Origin: Thermasporomyces composti
Lineage (GTDB): Bacteria; Actinomycetota; Actinomycetes; Propionibacteriales; Actinopolymorphaceae
Length of the DNA stretch: 64,000 nucleotides
Direction of reading: 5' to 3'
NCBI RefSeq assembly: GCF_003386795.1
Contig: NZ_QTUC01000001.1
Coordinates: forward strand, 2,418,001 to 2,482,000
Numbering within the stretch: position 1 is the stretch's first letter; the number at the start of each line of letters is the position of its first letter. Of the stretch, positions 16,961 through 25,997 are shown in pieces. The notes under the pieces are model-generated. The model was not told the DNA's origin. It searched no databases and saw nothing but the letters and a program-made list of their open reading frames with translations. The translations under genes and the position numbers were made by a program.

Positions 16961-18483
16961 TGAGCGCTCCACCGGTCCCCGTTCCCACCTGGACCGACGG
17001 TGGGCGGGTCGGGGCGCTCTCGCTGCCTCCGGTCGACGTTGTCCTGGAGTGGCACGTGAGCCGCCTGGCCTGGCGGTTGGCGTTGGTCGGCGTTCTGGCG
17101 GTGGCGCTGGGGGTCATCACCGCGCGACCGGAGCCCGTCGTCTTGGCGGCGCCGTGTCTGGTGGCGGTCGTCGTCGCGCTCCGGCAGCCGCGTCCGGCGT
17201 CGGTGACCGTCAGCGCGGAGGTGTCGGAGTCCCGCACCTTCGAGGACGAGCCCGTCCAGGTGACGGTCCGCCTCCGCGCGCCCCAGCGGCTCGGCACGAT
17301 CACTCTCCACCTCGACCTGCCGGGACCGCAGACACCCGTTCGCTCCGAGGACCCACGTCAGGCGTCCGCGACGACCCGCGGTGGGCCCTCGCCCGCCCAG
17401 GACGGCTCCTCCACCGCGGACGACTCGTCCGACGCCACGCCGACGACGGCGACCGACGGGGACGTCGCCCCGCCGGGGAGGCCGGGATCGTTCGACGTGC
17501 CGGATGGGCGCGTCCGCCAGGCGTTCGCGGTCGCTGAGCTCGTGGCGCGGTGGACCGTCCGAGCCCAACGCTGGGGGCGATGGCGGCTGGGACCGCTGCG
17601 GATCCGGGTGCGCACGCCTGGCTGGGGTTACGTCGGGGTCGCCAACCTTCGGCTCTCGGAGCTCACGGTGTTCCCGCCACCGGCGCGGGCGCGCGACATC
17701 ACCATCCCACCCATGCTGCTGGCCCGGCTCGGGACGCACGTGGGGCGGCGAGCCGGGTCGGGGAGCGAGTTCATCGGGATTCGGACGTTCGCCGTCGGCG
17801 ACGCCGTCCGACGGATCAACTGGCCGGTGAGCACCAGACGGATCACGTCCGGGGAGCTGTACGTCAACGAGTACGCCGCCGAGCGCGCCGCCGACGTCGT
17901 CGCGGTCGTGGACACGACGACGGACGTGGGTCCCGCTGGCTGGTCCAGCCTCGACATCGGTGTGCGAGGCGCTGCCTCGGTCGTGCAGGCGTACCTGCGG
18001 TACGCGGACCGGGTGGGCATCGTGGCGCTCGGCGGCCGTGTCCGGTGGCTGAAGCCCGACGTCGGGACCCGGCAGTACTACCGCGTGGTCGAGACCCTGC
18101 TCGCGTCCCGGCTCGACGGCAGTTTCGTCGAACCGGATCTCTTCCGACTGCCTCGGCAGGCGCTGCCACCGGGTGCGTTGGTCTTCGTCTTCAGCCCGCT
18201 GCTCGACCCCCGCGTCATCGATGTGATCCGTGACCTGCGCGAGCGTGGCCATCCGGTGGTGGTGGTCGACGTGCTCACCACCGAGCCTCCCGTCCGTGGT
18301 CGGCGCGTCGGGCCGTGGACGGAGGAGCAGCGACACATGGCGTTGCGCATCTGGCGCTTGGACCGGGAGGTGCTCGTCCGGGAGCTGGAAGTCATCGGCG
18401 CCACCGTCGTGGTGTGGGACGAGACGGCCGGTGTCCCGCTGGAACGGGTCCGGCTGCAACCATTGCTGCGAGGTGGTCGGTGA
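16960..18483 (+). CDS. DUF58 domain protein
   Basis: A 507-residue protein. Two hydrophobic segments (about residues 40-75) anchor it. Then comes a beta-rich region interrupted by a low-complexity linker (about residues 125-180, rich in Asp, Ser, Thr and Pro) and the DUF58 signature FIGIRTFAVGDAVRRINWPV. A vWA-like fold with DTTTDVG follows, as in the MoxR-associated family. The ATG overlaps the moxR stop by one base (TGATG). It is presumably the substrate or partner of the MoxR ATPase. Confidence 0.9.
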   Translation: MSAPPVPVPTWTDGGRVGALSLPPVDVVLEWHVSRLAWRLALVGVLAVALGVITARPEPVVLAAPCLVAVVVALRQPRPASVTVSAEVSESRTFEDEPVQVTVRLRAPQRLGTITLHLDLPGPQTPVRSEDPRQASATTRGGPSPAQDGSSTADDSSDATPTTATDGDVAPPGRPGSFDVPDGRVRQAFAVAELVARWTVRAQRWGRWRLGPLRIRVRTPGWGYVGVANLRLSELTVFPPPARARDITIPPMLLARLGTHVGRRAGSGSEFIGIRTFAVGDAVRRINWPVSTRRITSGELYVNEYAAERAADVVAVVDTTTDVGPAGWSSLDIGVRGAASVVQAYLRYADRVGIVALGGRVRWLKPDVGTRQYYRVVETLLASRLDGSFVEPDLFRLPRQALPPGALVFVFSPLLDPRVIDVIRDLRERGHPVVVVDVLTTEPPVRGRRVGPWTEEQRHMALRIWRLDREVLVRELEVIGATVVVWDETAGVPLERVRLQPLLRGGR

Positions 18484-19058
18484 CTGTCGCTCGTGTCGTC
18501 CGACTTGCCTCAGGCGGATCTGGGCTCGGGCTCGTCGCGGTGGCGCTCACCGTTCTGCCGTCGGACGCGCGATGGCAGGTCGGCGGCTTCGCGGCGATCG
18601 GCGTGGTGCTCGCGACGCTGCGCACTCGGATGGCGTCGCTCGTCTCCTGGGCCCTGGTCGTCTTGCTCCTGGGCGTCGCGTTGGCCGCCGACTCTGGCCG
18701 GGTGCCGGTGCCGACGGCCGCCGTCCTCGGTCTGCTCGCCTGCGTGTACGTGGCGCTCACGGAGCTGGCGGAGGAGCTGGACGACCGTGAGCCGCAGCGA
18801 CGCGGGACGGGGGAGCCTGCTGGCGAGCTCGTCGAGCGGTCGGACGTCAGGGAGGTGGCCGGGTGGCTGCGGTCGGCGGGACCGCTGCCTGGCGCCGCGC
18901 TGCTGGGAGCCGTGGCGTTGGCCGCCGCGGTCGTTCTGCCGGCGCCGGCCGGTGTGGTCTGGCTGGTCGTCGTCGCGCCGCTGGCGCTGGTGCTCGGGGT
19001 CGGGGTGGCTCTTCGCCAGCAGGGAGCGTCGCGGCGTCAGGCGTCTGACGATCGATGA
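18480..19058 (+). CDS. Membrane protein at the end of the MoxR operon
   Basis: A 192-residue membrane protein with hydrophobic segments in two groups (about residues 8-95 and 140-180) separated by an acidic loop. I do not recognise a domain. The GTG start overlaps the DUF58 stop by four bases (GTGA), so it is translationally coupled. It closes the five-gene run that begins at 14389. Confidence 0.8.
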   Translation: MTVARVVRLASGGSGLGLVAVALTVLPSDARWQVGGFAAIGVVLATLRTRMASLVSWALVVLLLGVALAADSGRVPVPTAAVLGLLACVYVALTELAEELDDREPQRRGTGEPAGELVERSDVREVAGWLRSAGPLPGAALLGAVALAAAVVLPAPAGVVWLVVVAPLALVLGVGVALRQQGASRRQASDDR

Positions 19059-19185
19059 TCCGGCGAGCGACACGGAGCGCCGCCCTTGGCGCTCCGCACT
19101 CAGCCCACAGGCCTCCCCCAAGCGCCCAGGACCTGAGGCCCGTTGGCCCCGGTCCCTCCTGTCGTCTGACCGCATCCTGAAGAGG

Positions 19186-20226
19186 GTGACGACCCGACCT
19201 GACGGCGGCGCTGAGCCGCCCGAGCGTCCGGCCGAGCGGGATCGTCCCGGCGAGCCGCGTCGAATCGGCGAAGCGCCACGCGAAGCGGATCGACCCGGCG
19301 GATCCGGACCGGGCGAGCGTTCGCGCGTGCCTCACCCACGTCGCCAGCCTTCGCCCGTGGCGCCAGCCGAGCGTGCGCACGACGAGCCACCCGGTGATCA
19401 GGTGGGACGCCGCCGAGAGGGGCTGGCCCGGCCGCGAGATCGGCACTCGGCATGGCTGGCGCTCGCCTTCGCCGCCGTCGCGCTCGTGGCGGCCTGCCTG
19501 GGCGGCGTCGTCGGCGGGATGATCGGCGCCGGCACGGTGCGCGAGGAGCCGCAGACCCGAGCCACCCAGCCCGCACGAGTCGACCAGGCCGTTCTGCCTC
19601 GTGTGGTGTCGGCTGTCGCGCCGAGCGTGGTGGAGCTGCGGGTCACATCGTTGGCCGGAGCGGAGACCGGATCGGGGATCGTCCTGTCCGACGACGGTGT
19701 CATCCTCACCAACCACCACGTCGTGTCCGGCGTCGACGGCGGTGAGATCACCGTGCGCTTCAACGGCGAGCGCTCCACCGCGTCCGCGCGGGTGCTGGGC
19801 ACGGACGCGCGGCGCGACCTCGCCCTCATCCGCGCCGAGGGCGTGTCGGGACTACGACCGGCGAAGCTCGGCGACTCCTCGCGCGTCCGTGTGGGGAGCC
19901 CCGTGTTGGCGATCGGCTCGCCCGAGGGACTGGAGGGAACGGTCACCGCGGGCATCGTCAGCGCGGTCAATCGGGACCTCCGCGTCGGAGGCGACGACGG
20001 GGATCCACCGGTGACCTACCGAGCCATCCAGACCGACGCCTCGTTGAACCCCGGCAACTCCGGTGGGCCGCTCGTCAACATGGCCGGCGAGGTCATCGGG
20101 GTCAACTCCGCCATCTACGCAGGGAGGACGGCGGAGGAGCGCACCGGGCTCGGCTTCGCCATCCCCATCAACGAGGCGAAGAAGGTCATCGACCGGTTCG
20201 ACCCGATCGATCGTCCAGGGCGCTGA
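19186..20226 (+). CDS. Membrane-anchored trypsin-like serine protease (HtrA/DegP-like, no PDZ)
   Basis: A 346-residue protein. Residues 1-85 are a charged cytoplasmic tail rich in Arg, Pro and Glu, residues about 87-112 are one membrane segment, and the rest is an extracytoplasmic chymotrypsin-fold protease. The triad is seen as His in LTNHHVV, Asp in DARRDLALI and Ser in NPGNSGGPL. The sequence ends about 30 residues after the serine loop, so the PDZ domain that most HtrA proteins carry is missing. The GTG at 19186 is the only usable in-frame start, and it has no well-spaced ribosome binding site. It could be involved in envelope stress or protein processing. Confidence 0.85.
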   Translation: MTTRPDGGAEPPERPAERDRPGEPRRIGEAPREADRPGGSGPGERSRVPHPRRQPSPVAPAERAHDEPPGDQVGRRREGLARPRDRHSAWLALAFAAVALVAACLGGVVGGMIGAGTVREEPQTRATQPARVDQAVLPRVVSAVAPSVVELRVTSLAGAETGSGIVLSDDGVILTNHHVVSGVDGGEITVRFNGERSTASARVLGTDARRDLALIRAEGVSGLRPAKLGDSSRVRVGSPVLAIGSPEGLEGTVTAGIVSAVNRDLRVGGDDGDPPVTYRAIQTDASLNPGNSGGPLVNMAGEVIGVNSAIYAGRTAEERTGLGFAIPINEAKKVIDRFDPIDRPGR

Positions 20227-20284
20227 CGAGGGTCCCAGCCCACGGCAGGAAGGGGTGGGTGGCGGACCCGGCGGGGGAACGTCC

Positions 20285-20300
20285 TAGGGTGCCGGCCGTG
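20285..20300 (+). promoter_or_regulatory. Leaderless promoter of the HAD gene
   Basis: TAGGGT (20285-20290) lies seven bases before the GTG at 20298-20300. No ribosome binding site is seen. Confidence 0.4.
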
Positions 20301-20951
20301 TCCGCGACGTACAAGCTCATCATCTTCGACTGCGACGGTGTCCTGGTCGACAGCGAGCCCATCGCCCTCCGGGTCGACGCCCAGCTGTTCGCAGAGCTCG
20401 GGTGGCCGCTGTCGGAGGAGGAGATCGCGCGCCGCTTCACCGGCCGAACGACCCAGTACATGATGGATGAGCTGGCCCGGCACATCGGCCGACCCGTGCC
20501 GCCTGACGTCGTGGCCCGATACAACGCACTCTTCCGCGAGCTCATCACCACCGAGCTCAAGCCGGTGGACGGCATCCTGGAGGCCCTGGACAAGATCACC
20601 ACCCCGACGTGTGTGGCCTCGAGCGGCAGCCACGAGAAGATGCGTCTCACGCTGGGTGTGACGGGCCTGTACGAGCGGTTCGAGGGGCGCATCTTCAGCG
20701 CGACCGAGGTGAAGGCGGGCAAGCCGGCGCCCGACCTGTTCCTGCACGCGGCGGCGTCCATGGGCGTCGACCCCGCAGACTGCGCTGTGGTCGAGGACAG
20801 CGAGTACGGCGTCGCGGCGGCTAGGGCCGCCGGGATGGCGGTGTTCGCCTACGCCGGTGGGGTGGTCCCGGTCGAGCGACTGGAAGGCCCCGGAACGGTC
20901 ATCTTCACGGATATGCGTGAACTGCCCCGCTTGCTCGGGGAGGTGCGATGA
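20298..20951 (+). CDS. HAD-superfamily sugar phosphatase / phosphoglycolate phosphatase-like
   Basis: A 217-residue HAD hydrolase of subfamily IA. Motif I is IFDCDGVLVDSE with the nucleophilic Asp, motif II the Ser in CVASSGSHEK, motif III the Lys in VKAGKPAPDLF, and motif IV VVEDSEYGVAAA. Acidic residues after DG and the cap length resemble beta-phosphoglucomutases and 6-phosphogluconate or sugar phosphatases; the substrate cannot be set. The GTG at 20298 was chosen from the family N-terminus and a -10 hexamer seven bases before it; an upstream in-frame start at 20259 is less likely. Confidence 0.88.
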   Translation: MSATYKLIIFDCDGVLVDSEPIALRVDAQLFAELGWPLSEEEIARRFTGRTTQYMMDELARHIGRPVPPDVVARYNALFRELITTELKPVDGILEALDKITTPTCVASSGSHEKMRLTLGVTGLYERFEGRIFSATEVKAGKPAPDLFLHAAASMGVDPADCAVVEDSEYGVAAARAAGMAVFAYAGGVVPVERLEGPGTVIFTDMRELPRLLGEVR

Positions 20952-21009
20952 GCGACGAGGGCGGAGCGGGCTCGTTTTGATTTCCGATTCCGCTTGAGTT
21001 TTCATTTTT

Positions 21010-21031
21010 GTGCGCTGGTTCGATAGCGCAC
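21010..21031 (+). repeat. Inverted repeat in an A/T-rich gap
   Basis: GTGCGCT (21010-21016) and AGCGCAC (21025-21031) form a 7-bp dyad. It lies in a 130-base stretch (20960-21085) visibly richer in A/T than its neighbours, between the HAD gene and the MASE1 gene. It may be an operator or a weak terminator. Confidence 0.45.
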
Positions 21032-21076
21032 GGGGCGTCGAATCGGCGCTTGGAGTGAGACCAATGAGCGCGCGCG

Positions 21077-21092
21077 TATTATCGGACCGGTG
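21077..21092 (+). promoter_or_regulatory. Leaderless promoter of the MASE1 gene
   Basis: TATTAT (21077-21082) is followed by seven bases and the GTG at 21090. It is the best -10 match in this part of the window and there is no ribosome binding site. Confidence 0.5.
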
Positions 21093-22139
21093 GTCGAAAA
21101 GCCGCCGAGACGGAAGCTGTCCGGGGCCGCGCGCACTCTCGTGTGGATAGCGCTGCTCGCGGGCGGCTACTACGCCCTCGGGCTGCTCGCGCTCCAGGAG
21201 GAGATCGGCGGCGTTGAGACGCGTCTGCTCTGGGCACCGACCGGGCTCTCGCTCGCGGCGCTGCTCTACCTCGGGCCTCGCGTGTGGCCTGGTATCTGGT
21301 TCGGGTCGATGCTGATCAACGTCTCCCTGGAGCGCCCGATCGTGCCCTCGTTCCTGATCGCCACGGGCACCACCGTCGGGCTGTTGTGCGCGTACTGGCT
21401 CATGCGGCGCGCTGGGTTCCGGAACGAGATAGATCGCGTCCGGGACGTGCTCGCGCTCATCGGCCTGGGCGCGGGGCTGGGGATGGCGATCGGGGTCACG
21501 CTCAATACCACGGTGCTCACGACCTATGGCATCGGAGTGCCGCTGGAATACCTCCCGCGGTGGTTCGACGTCTGGACGTACTTCGCTTTGGGTGTCCTCG
21601 TCGGCACCCCCATCTTTCTCGTCCTTTGGCAGGTTTTCCCGATTCGTCGAATTCGGCTGCTCCGGGCGATCGAGGCGGTCGCGTTGCTGGGCTGCACGGT
21701 CCTGGCGGCTCTCCTGGCGACCAACAGCGCGCAGCATCCGTTCTACCTCGTGTTTCCCGTCATGATCTGGGCGGGGCTGCGGTTCGGGTTGCCGATGGTG
21801 GCGCCCTGCGCGGTGGTGGCGTCGACGATGGTGATCGTCGCCGCCGAGCAGGGGCACGAGGCTTTCGCCGGGGAGTCGGACATCCCGCGGGAGGCGCTGA
21901 TCCAGGCCTTCATCGCCTCACTCACGTTGACGGGGATGGTGCTGTCGGCGGCGATCAGGCAGCGGGACGCCGCGCACGCCGAGGTGGAACGCACGGCGAC
22001 GGAGCTGGTCGGCGTCATCCACCAGCTCGACCGTCGGCTCCGCCCGAGGATCACTCCCCCTCGACGTGCGGCCGAATCCTTGAGGTCTCCACCCGAGCTC
22101 ACGCCGGGGCCTCGTGGACGTGACCCCACCACACAGTGA
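21090..22139 (+). CDS. MASE1 sensor-domain membrane protein without an output domain
   Basis: A 349-residue protein, nearly all of it eight or so membrane segments of the MASE1 type (RLLWAPTGLSLAALLYLGPRVWPGIWFGS, then repeated hydrophobic helices up to about residue 290). MASE1 is normally the input module of histidine kinases, SpoIIE-type phosphatases or diguanylate cyclases. Here only a helical linker (DAAHAEVERTATELVGVIHQL) and a basic, proline-rich tail follow, so no output domain is encoded. No downstream frame supplies one. It is either a stand-alone receptor or a truncated sensor. Confidence 0.8.
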   Translation: MVEKPPRRKLSGAARTLVWIALLAGGYYALGLLALQEEIGGVETRLLWAPTGLSLAALLYLGPRVWPGIWFGSMLINVSLERPIVPSFLIATGTTVGLLCAYWLMRRAGFRNEIDRVRDVLALIGLGAGLGMAIGVTLNTTVLTTYGIGVPLEYLPRWFDVWTYFALGVLVGTPIFLVLWQVFPIRRIRLLRAIEAVALLGCTVLAALLATNSAQHPFYLVFPVMIWAGLRFGLPMVAPCAVVASTMVIVAAEQGHEAFAGESDIPREALIQAFIASLTLTGMVLSAAIRQRDAAHAEVERTATELVGVIHQLDRRLRPRITPPRRAAESLRSPPELTPGPRGRDPTTQ

Positions 22140-22349
22140 CGCGCCGCGGCATCGCCGCGTCGTCCTCGACGTCGCGCCTCGCCGCTGACGGAGGAACGCT
22201 CAGCCGCGTCGTGGAGGTCGGCGTTGGCGGGTCCTTGGCTACGGGCGCCCGTCCGCGCACAGCTCCCCCGCATGGGGGAGGGGCGGCCGTCCCTACGTCC
22301 TGGTCCCTGGTGGCCCTCGGTCATCGGCTCGGCGTTCCCGACCGACGCG

Positions 22350-23507
22350 ATGTCCCGGGGCACCACCATGGGGGACGTGGTTCCCGCGAGGCGAACCGCC
22401 CACGGGCGGGACCCCTACCTCGACCTGCTCCGCGCCCTCGCGCTGGTGCGGGTGCTGGTCTACCACGCCTTCGGGTGGGCGTGGCTGACGTTCGCCTTTC
22501 CCGCCATGGGCGTGATGTTCGCGCTCGCGGGCTCGCTGATGGCGCGGTCTCTGGACGCGCGCCCGCCGATCTCGGTCGTGGGTGGGCGCCTGCGTCGCCT
22601 CTTGCCGCCTTTCTGGGCGTTCGGTCTGTTCGTCGTGCCCGCGATGCTCCTGCAGGGGTGGTCCCCAGCGGCCGACGACAGCCACGGGGATTGGTGGGCC
22701 AAGTTGGTGTACTGGCTGTTCCCCCTCAACGACCCGCCGGGAAGCGCCGAGGCGAGCCAGGTCGTCACGCCCCTGTGGTACGTGCGCGCGTACCTGTGGT
22801 TCGTCCTGCTCTCGCCGGTTCTCTTGCTGCTGTTCCGTCGCTGGCCCTGGCCCACGGTCACGGGTTCCCTGGTCCTGGTCGGGTTGTTGCAGGCGGGACT
22901 GTTCCCGCTGTCCGCGCAGGGCCTGTCGAACGTGGTCTGGACGCTCGCCATCTTCGGCGCGTGCTGGCTGGTGGGCTTCGCCCACCGCGACGGACTGGTC
23001 GATCGCCTGCCGCACACGCGTGTCCTCGCGCTGGTGGCGGGCGCTCTGCTGGTGGGTGGAGTGTACGCGCTCACCCATCCGGGCGACCAGGGATACGACC
23101 TCGGCGGGATCCCCGTCGCGCAGGCGTTCTGGTCGTTCGGCTTCGTCCTTCTCCTGCTGCGCTTCCGCCCACGCGATCTGCGCTGGCTCGCTCGACTCCC
23201 CGGTGTCGAAGCGCTCGTGTCGCTGCTGAACCAGCGCGCGGTGACGTTCTACCTCTGGCACCAGGTCGCCCTCATCGGGGCGGTCCTGCTCATCGACCAG
23301 ATGTGGGCGGTGCCCGCGTTCCAGCAGGCGCTGCCGTTGGGCACGGACTGGTGGAAGCTCGTCGTCACCTGCCCGCTCATCGTCGTCGCCCTGCTGGCAT
23401 TCGGCTGGGTGGAGGACCTCGCCGCACGGCGTCCGCCGCGCCTGTGGCCGGTCACCGGCCGACGCACGACGACGCCAGGGATGAGCCGGCGCACCGAGAC
23501 GGCGTGA
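22350..23507 (+). CDS. Acyltransferase family 3 membrane protein
   Basis: A 385-residue integral membrane protein with about ten hydrophobic helices. The start of the conserved domain, RDPYLDLLRALALVRVLVYH, contains the Arg-x10-His pair that marks acyltransferase-3 (OafA/YrhL) proteins, which O-acylate sugars, lipids or glycopeptides at the membrane. A second His lies in TFYLWHQVALI. The start is uncertain: ATG codons at 22350 and 22368 both fit and neither has a clear ribosome binding site. The next gene is divergent in function, so the acceptor is unknown. Confidence 0.8.
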   Translation: MSRGTTMGDVVPARRTAHGRDPYLDLLRALALVRVLVYHAFGWAWLTFAFPAMGVMFALAGSLMARSLDARPPISVVGGRLRRLLPPFWAFGLFVVPAMLLQGWSPAADDSHGDWWAKLVYWLFPLNDPPGSAEASQVVTPLWYVRAYLWFVLLSPVLLLLFRRWPWPTVTGSLVLVGLLQAGLFPLSAQGLSNVVWTLAIFGACWLVGFAHRDGLVDRLPHTRVLALVAGALLVGGVYALTHPGDQGYDLGGIPVAQAFWSFGFVLLLLRFRPRDLRWLARLPGVEALVSLLNQRAVTFYLWHQVALIGAVLLIDQMWAVPAFQQALPLGTDWWKLVVTCPLIVVALLAFGWVEDLAARRPPRLWPVTGRRTTTPGMSRRTETA

Positions 23508-23536
23508 CGCGGCGGTCGGGCCAGTCCCCAGCGCGC

Positions 23537-23552
23537 TACGCTCGCGGCCATG
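23537..23552 (+). promoter_or_regulatory. Leaderless promoter of the SDR gene
   Basis: TACGCT (23537-23542) lies seven bases before the ATG at 23550. No ribosome binding site is present. Confidence 0.45.
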
Positions 23553-24305
23553 TCGAGTCACCGTGGAGTCGCTGTCGTCACAGGCGGAAGTCGAGGTATC
23601 GGTGCCGCCACCGCCTTGCTGCTCGCGCAGCGCGGGTGGGACGTCTGCATCGGGTACCACAGCGCCCAGGACGCGGCCGAGGCCGTCGCCCGAGCCTGTG
23701 AGGAGCGGGGTGCCAAGACGGCCGTGGTCCGCTGCGACGTGGCGGTCCCCGACGACATCGCCGCGCTGTTCGCCGCGGCCGACGCCCTGGGCACGGTCAC
23801 CGCGCTGGTCAACAACGCCGGCATCGTCTACAAGAGCGGCACCCGGCTCGACGAGATCACCCCGGAACGGCTGGAACGCATGCTCGCGGTCAACGTGGTC
23901 GGCGCCTTTCTGTGCGCTCGCGAGGCGGTCCGGCGGATGTCGAGCCGGTACGGCGGCTCCGGTGGCGCCATCGTGAACGTGTCCTCGACGGCGGCTCGTC
24001 TCGGCGGACCCGGCGAGTACGTCGACTACGCCGCGAGCAAGGGGGCCGTGGACTCGATGACGGTGGGTCTGGCTCGGGAGGTCGCGGAGGAGGGGATCCG
24101 GGTCAACGCGGTCCGCCCGGGCCTCATCGAGACCGAGATCCACGCCAGCGGTGGCGACCCGGACCGGGTGCGGCGGAACGCTGGCCGGGTGCCCATGAAG
24201 CGGGGCGGTCGGCCGGAGGAGGTCGCCAACGCGATCGTCTGGCTGTGCTCCCCGGAGGCGTCCTACGTCACCGGCGCGCTGCTCGACGTCAGCGGCGGCC
24301 GCTGA
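23550..24305 (+). CDS. Short-chain dehydrogenase/reductase (FabG-like)
   Basis: A 251-residue classical SDR. The cofactor motif is TGGSRGIGAA, the NAG motif is VNNAGIV, the catalytic Ser-Tyr-Lys are in VNVSSTAARL and VDYAASKGAVD, and the closing VTGALLDVSGGR is typical. It resembles 3-oxoacyl-ACP reductases and sugar dehydrogenases; the substrate is not identifiable, and no fatty acid genes are nearby. Confidence 0.88.
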   Translation: MSSHRGVAVVTGGSRGIGAATALLLAQRGWDVCIGYHSAQDAAEAVARACEERGAKTAVVRCDVAVPDDIAALFAAADALGTVTALVNNAGIVYKSGTRLDEITPERLERMLAVNVVGAFLCAREAVRRMSSRYGGSGGAIVNVSSTAARLGGPGEYVDYAASKGAVDSMTVGLAREVAEEGIRVNAVRPGLIETEIHASGGDPDRVRRNAGRVPMKRGGRPEEVANAIVWLCSPEASYVTGALLDVSGGR

Positions 24306-24539
24306 CCCGCTCCCACCCTCCGTCAGAGGGCCTCCGCCCAGGGGGATGGCCGCCGGGTCCCATCCGCCATGTCGCAGCCCCGCGGGCGGGTGCCTGGGGC
24401 AGGCGCCCGCGCGTGAGGAACGTACGCCGGGTTCACCCCGATACGTGACGCTGATCCTCGCCGGCGACACCCGCCCTCACCGGCCCGACCGGCTCCTGGC
24501 CGCGAAGGCGTCCGCGGCGTTGTGTCATGCTCGGCGACC

Positions 24540-25931
24540 GTGAAGGGCAGCGGGGCATCGCTCGTCGGCCAGGCTCACCTCGGATCGGTGCGGTCGGGCT
24601 CCCCGCGGTGGCGGCGGCTCCTCAGCACGGCCAGCCCGCCGCCGCTGCTGGTCGGTGTCGCCGCGGTGGCCCTCGCGGCCTTCACCTGGCGCATCGGCCG
24701 TCCAGCGTTCTGGCTGGACGAGGTCGCCACGGTGCAGGACGCGAGCAAGCCACTGCCGGAGCTGCTCGCCTTCCTTCGGCAGCGCGACGCCGGCCTCGGA
24801 CCGTACTACCTGGCGATGCACGTCTGGCTGCGCTTCGGTGAGGCGGAGTGGTGGGCCCGGCTGCCGTCCGCGCTGGCCATGGTGGTCGCCGTCGTGGCGG
24901 CCACCGACGTGGCTCGCCGCCATGCCGGGCAGTGGGCCGGCCTGCTCGCTGGCTTCTTGCTCGTCCTCTCGCCGGCGGCGACCCGCTACGCCCACGAGGC
25001 GCGCCCGTACGCGTTCGCGATCGCGTTCGCCGTCCTCGCCGTCTGGGTGCTCGACCATCTCGACGGCCGACGCCGCTGGTGGGCGGTCTACAGCGGGACG
25101 GTCGCGCTGCTCGGGCTGAGCCACGTGGTCGGCCTGGTGACGCTCGTGGCCCACCCGCTGTTCGTCTGGGCATCCGGTGATCGGCGGTTCGGGCGGTGGT
25201 TGGTCGCCGCGGGCGTGGGGGTCCTGCCTCCCGCCGTGGTGGGCTGGTTCGCGTTCCAGGCTCGCTCGACGGTGGCGTGGATCCCGAAGCCGGACCTGGA
25301 GCGGGTACGGCTGGCCTTCGCGGAGATCGTCGGCGGGTGGGAATACCTCACGCTCCTCGGAGCGCTCGCCGTCGTCGCCGTGGTCCGCACACGGGACCGG
25401 TGGACCGCAGGGCTCGTCGTCTGGTTCGCTGTGCCGCCGCTGCTGCTGGCGCTCGTGGGCTTGGTCACCCCGTTGTTCCTGGCGCGCTACCTCGTCGTCT
25501 GCACCCCCGCGCTCGTGCTGCTGGCGGCCACGGCCGTCCGGGCGCCGTGGCAGGTCGCCGCCGGCGTCGTGGCTGCCGCTGTGGTGGCTGCCACCGTCAT
25601 CGCCTGGCCGGAGCACCAGCGGCTTCGGCTGCCGTACGGGCACGGGCCCGACTACCGTGCCGCCGCCCGCGCCATCGCGGCGGACTGCACCGGTGGCGTC
25701 GCCGGTCGACACAGTCTGGCGGCCGTGCGGACCATGCCGTACTACGTCGAGCGTGAGGGGTGCGAGCTTCCCTGGTTGAGCGGAGCCGTTCCTGCGCACG
25801 TCGACCGGATCTGGGTGGTCCAGTGGGACTGGGACCGGAGTGAGCCCACACCGGGCCCGGGGGCGACCGTCTTCCGGATGGTTGACGATGTCACGGTCCC
25901 AGGTCTGCGGCTGACCTTGTGGCGACGGTAG
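24540..25931 (+). CDS. Polytopic glycosyltransferase (ArnT/PMT-like GT-C fold)
   Basis: A 463-residue membrane protein with about ten hydrophobic helices. The first loop carries PAFWLDEVATVQDASK, the acidic DE motif of GT-C enzymes that use polyprenyl-phosphate sugars, and a LGPYYLAMHVWLRFG segment follows as in the dolichyl-phosphate-mannose mannosyltransferase family. The C-terminal part (from about residue 370) is soluble and extracytoplasmic. It probably glycosylates an envelope component. The start is uncertain between GTG 24522 and GTG 24540; the second has a CATGCT hexamer eight bases before it. Confidence 0.8.
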   Translation: MKGSGASLVGQAHLGSVRSGSPRWRRLLSTASPPPLLVGVAAVALAAFTWRIGRPAFWLDEVATVQDASKPLPELLAFLRQRDAGLGPYYLAMHVWLRFGEAEWWARLPSALAMVVAVVAATDVARRHAGQWAGLLAGFLLVLSPAATRYAHEARPYAFAIAFAVLAVWVLDHLDGRRRWWAVYSGTVALLGLSHVVGLVTLVAHPLFVWASGDRRFGRWLVAAGVGVLPPAVVGWFAFQARSTVAWIPKPDLERVRLAFAEIVGGWEYLTLLGALAVVAVVRTRDRWTAGLVVWFAVPPLLLALVGLVTPLFLARYLVVCTPALVLLAATAVRAPWQVAAGVVAAAVVAATVIAWPEHQRLRLPYGHGPDYRAAARAIAADCTGGVAGRHSLAAVRTMPYYVEREGCELPWLSGAVPAHVDRIWVVQWDWDRSEPTPGPGATVFRMVDDVTVPGLRLTLWRR

Positions 25932-25997
25932 CGAGGACTGATCGCGCGAACGGTCGCTGCCAGGCGCGGCGGCGGGGGCGCCGCCCGCGCGGGGCGA

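Noticed and set aside
16792-18459. Long minus-strand frame opposite the DUF58 gene
   Set aside because: Same kind of shadow frame; the plus strand carries overlapping genes with motifs.
22224-22349. N-terminal extension of the acyltransferase from a TTG at 22224
   Set aside because: The added residues are not membrane-like or conserved in pattern and no ribosome binding site supports the TTG.
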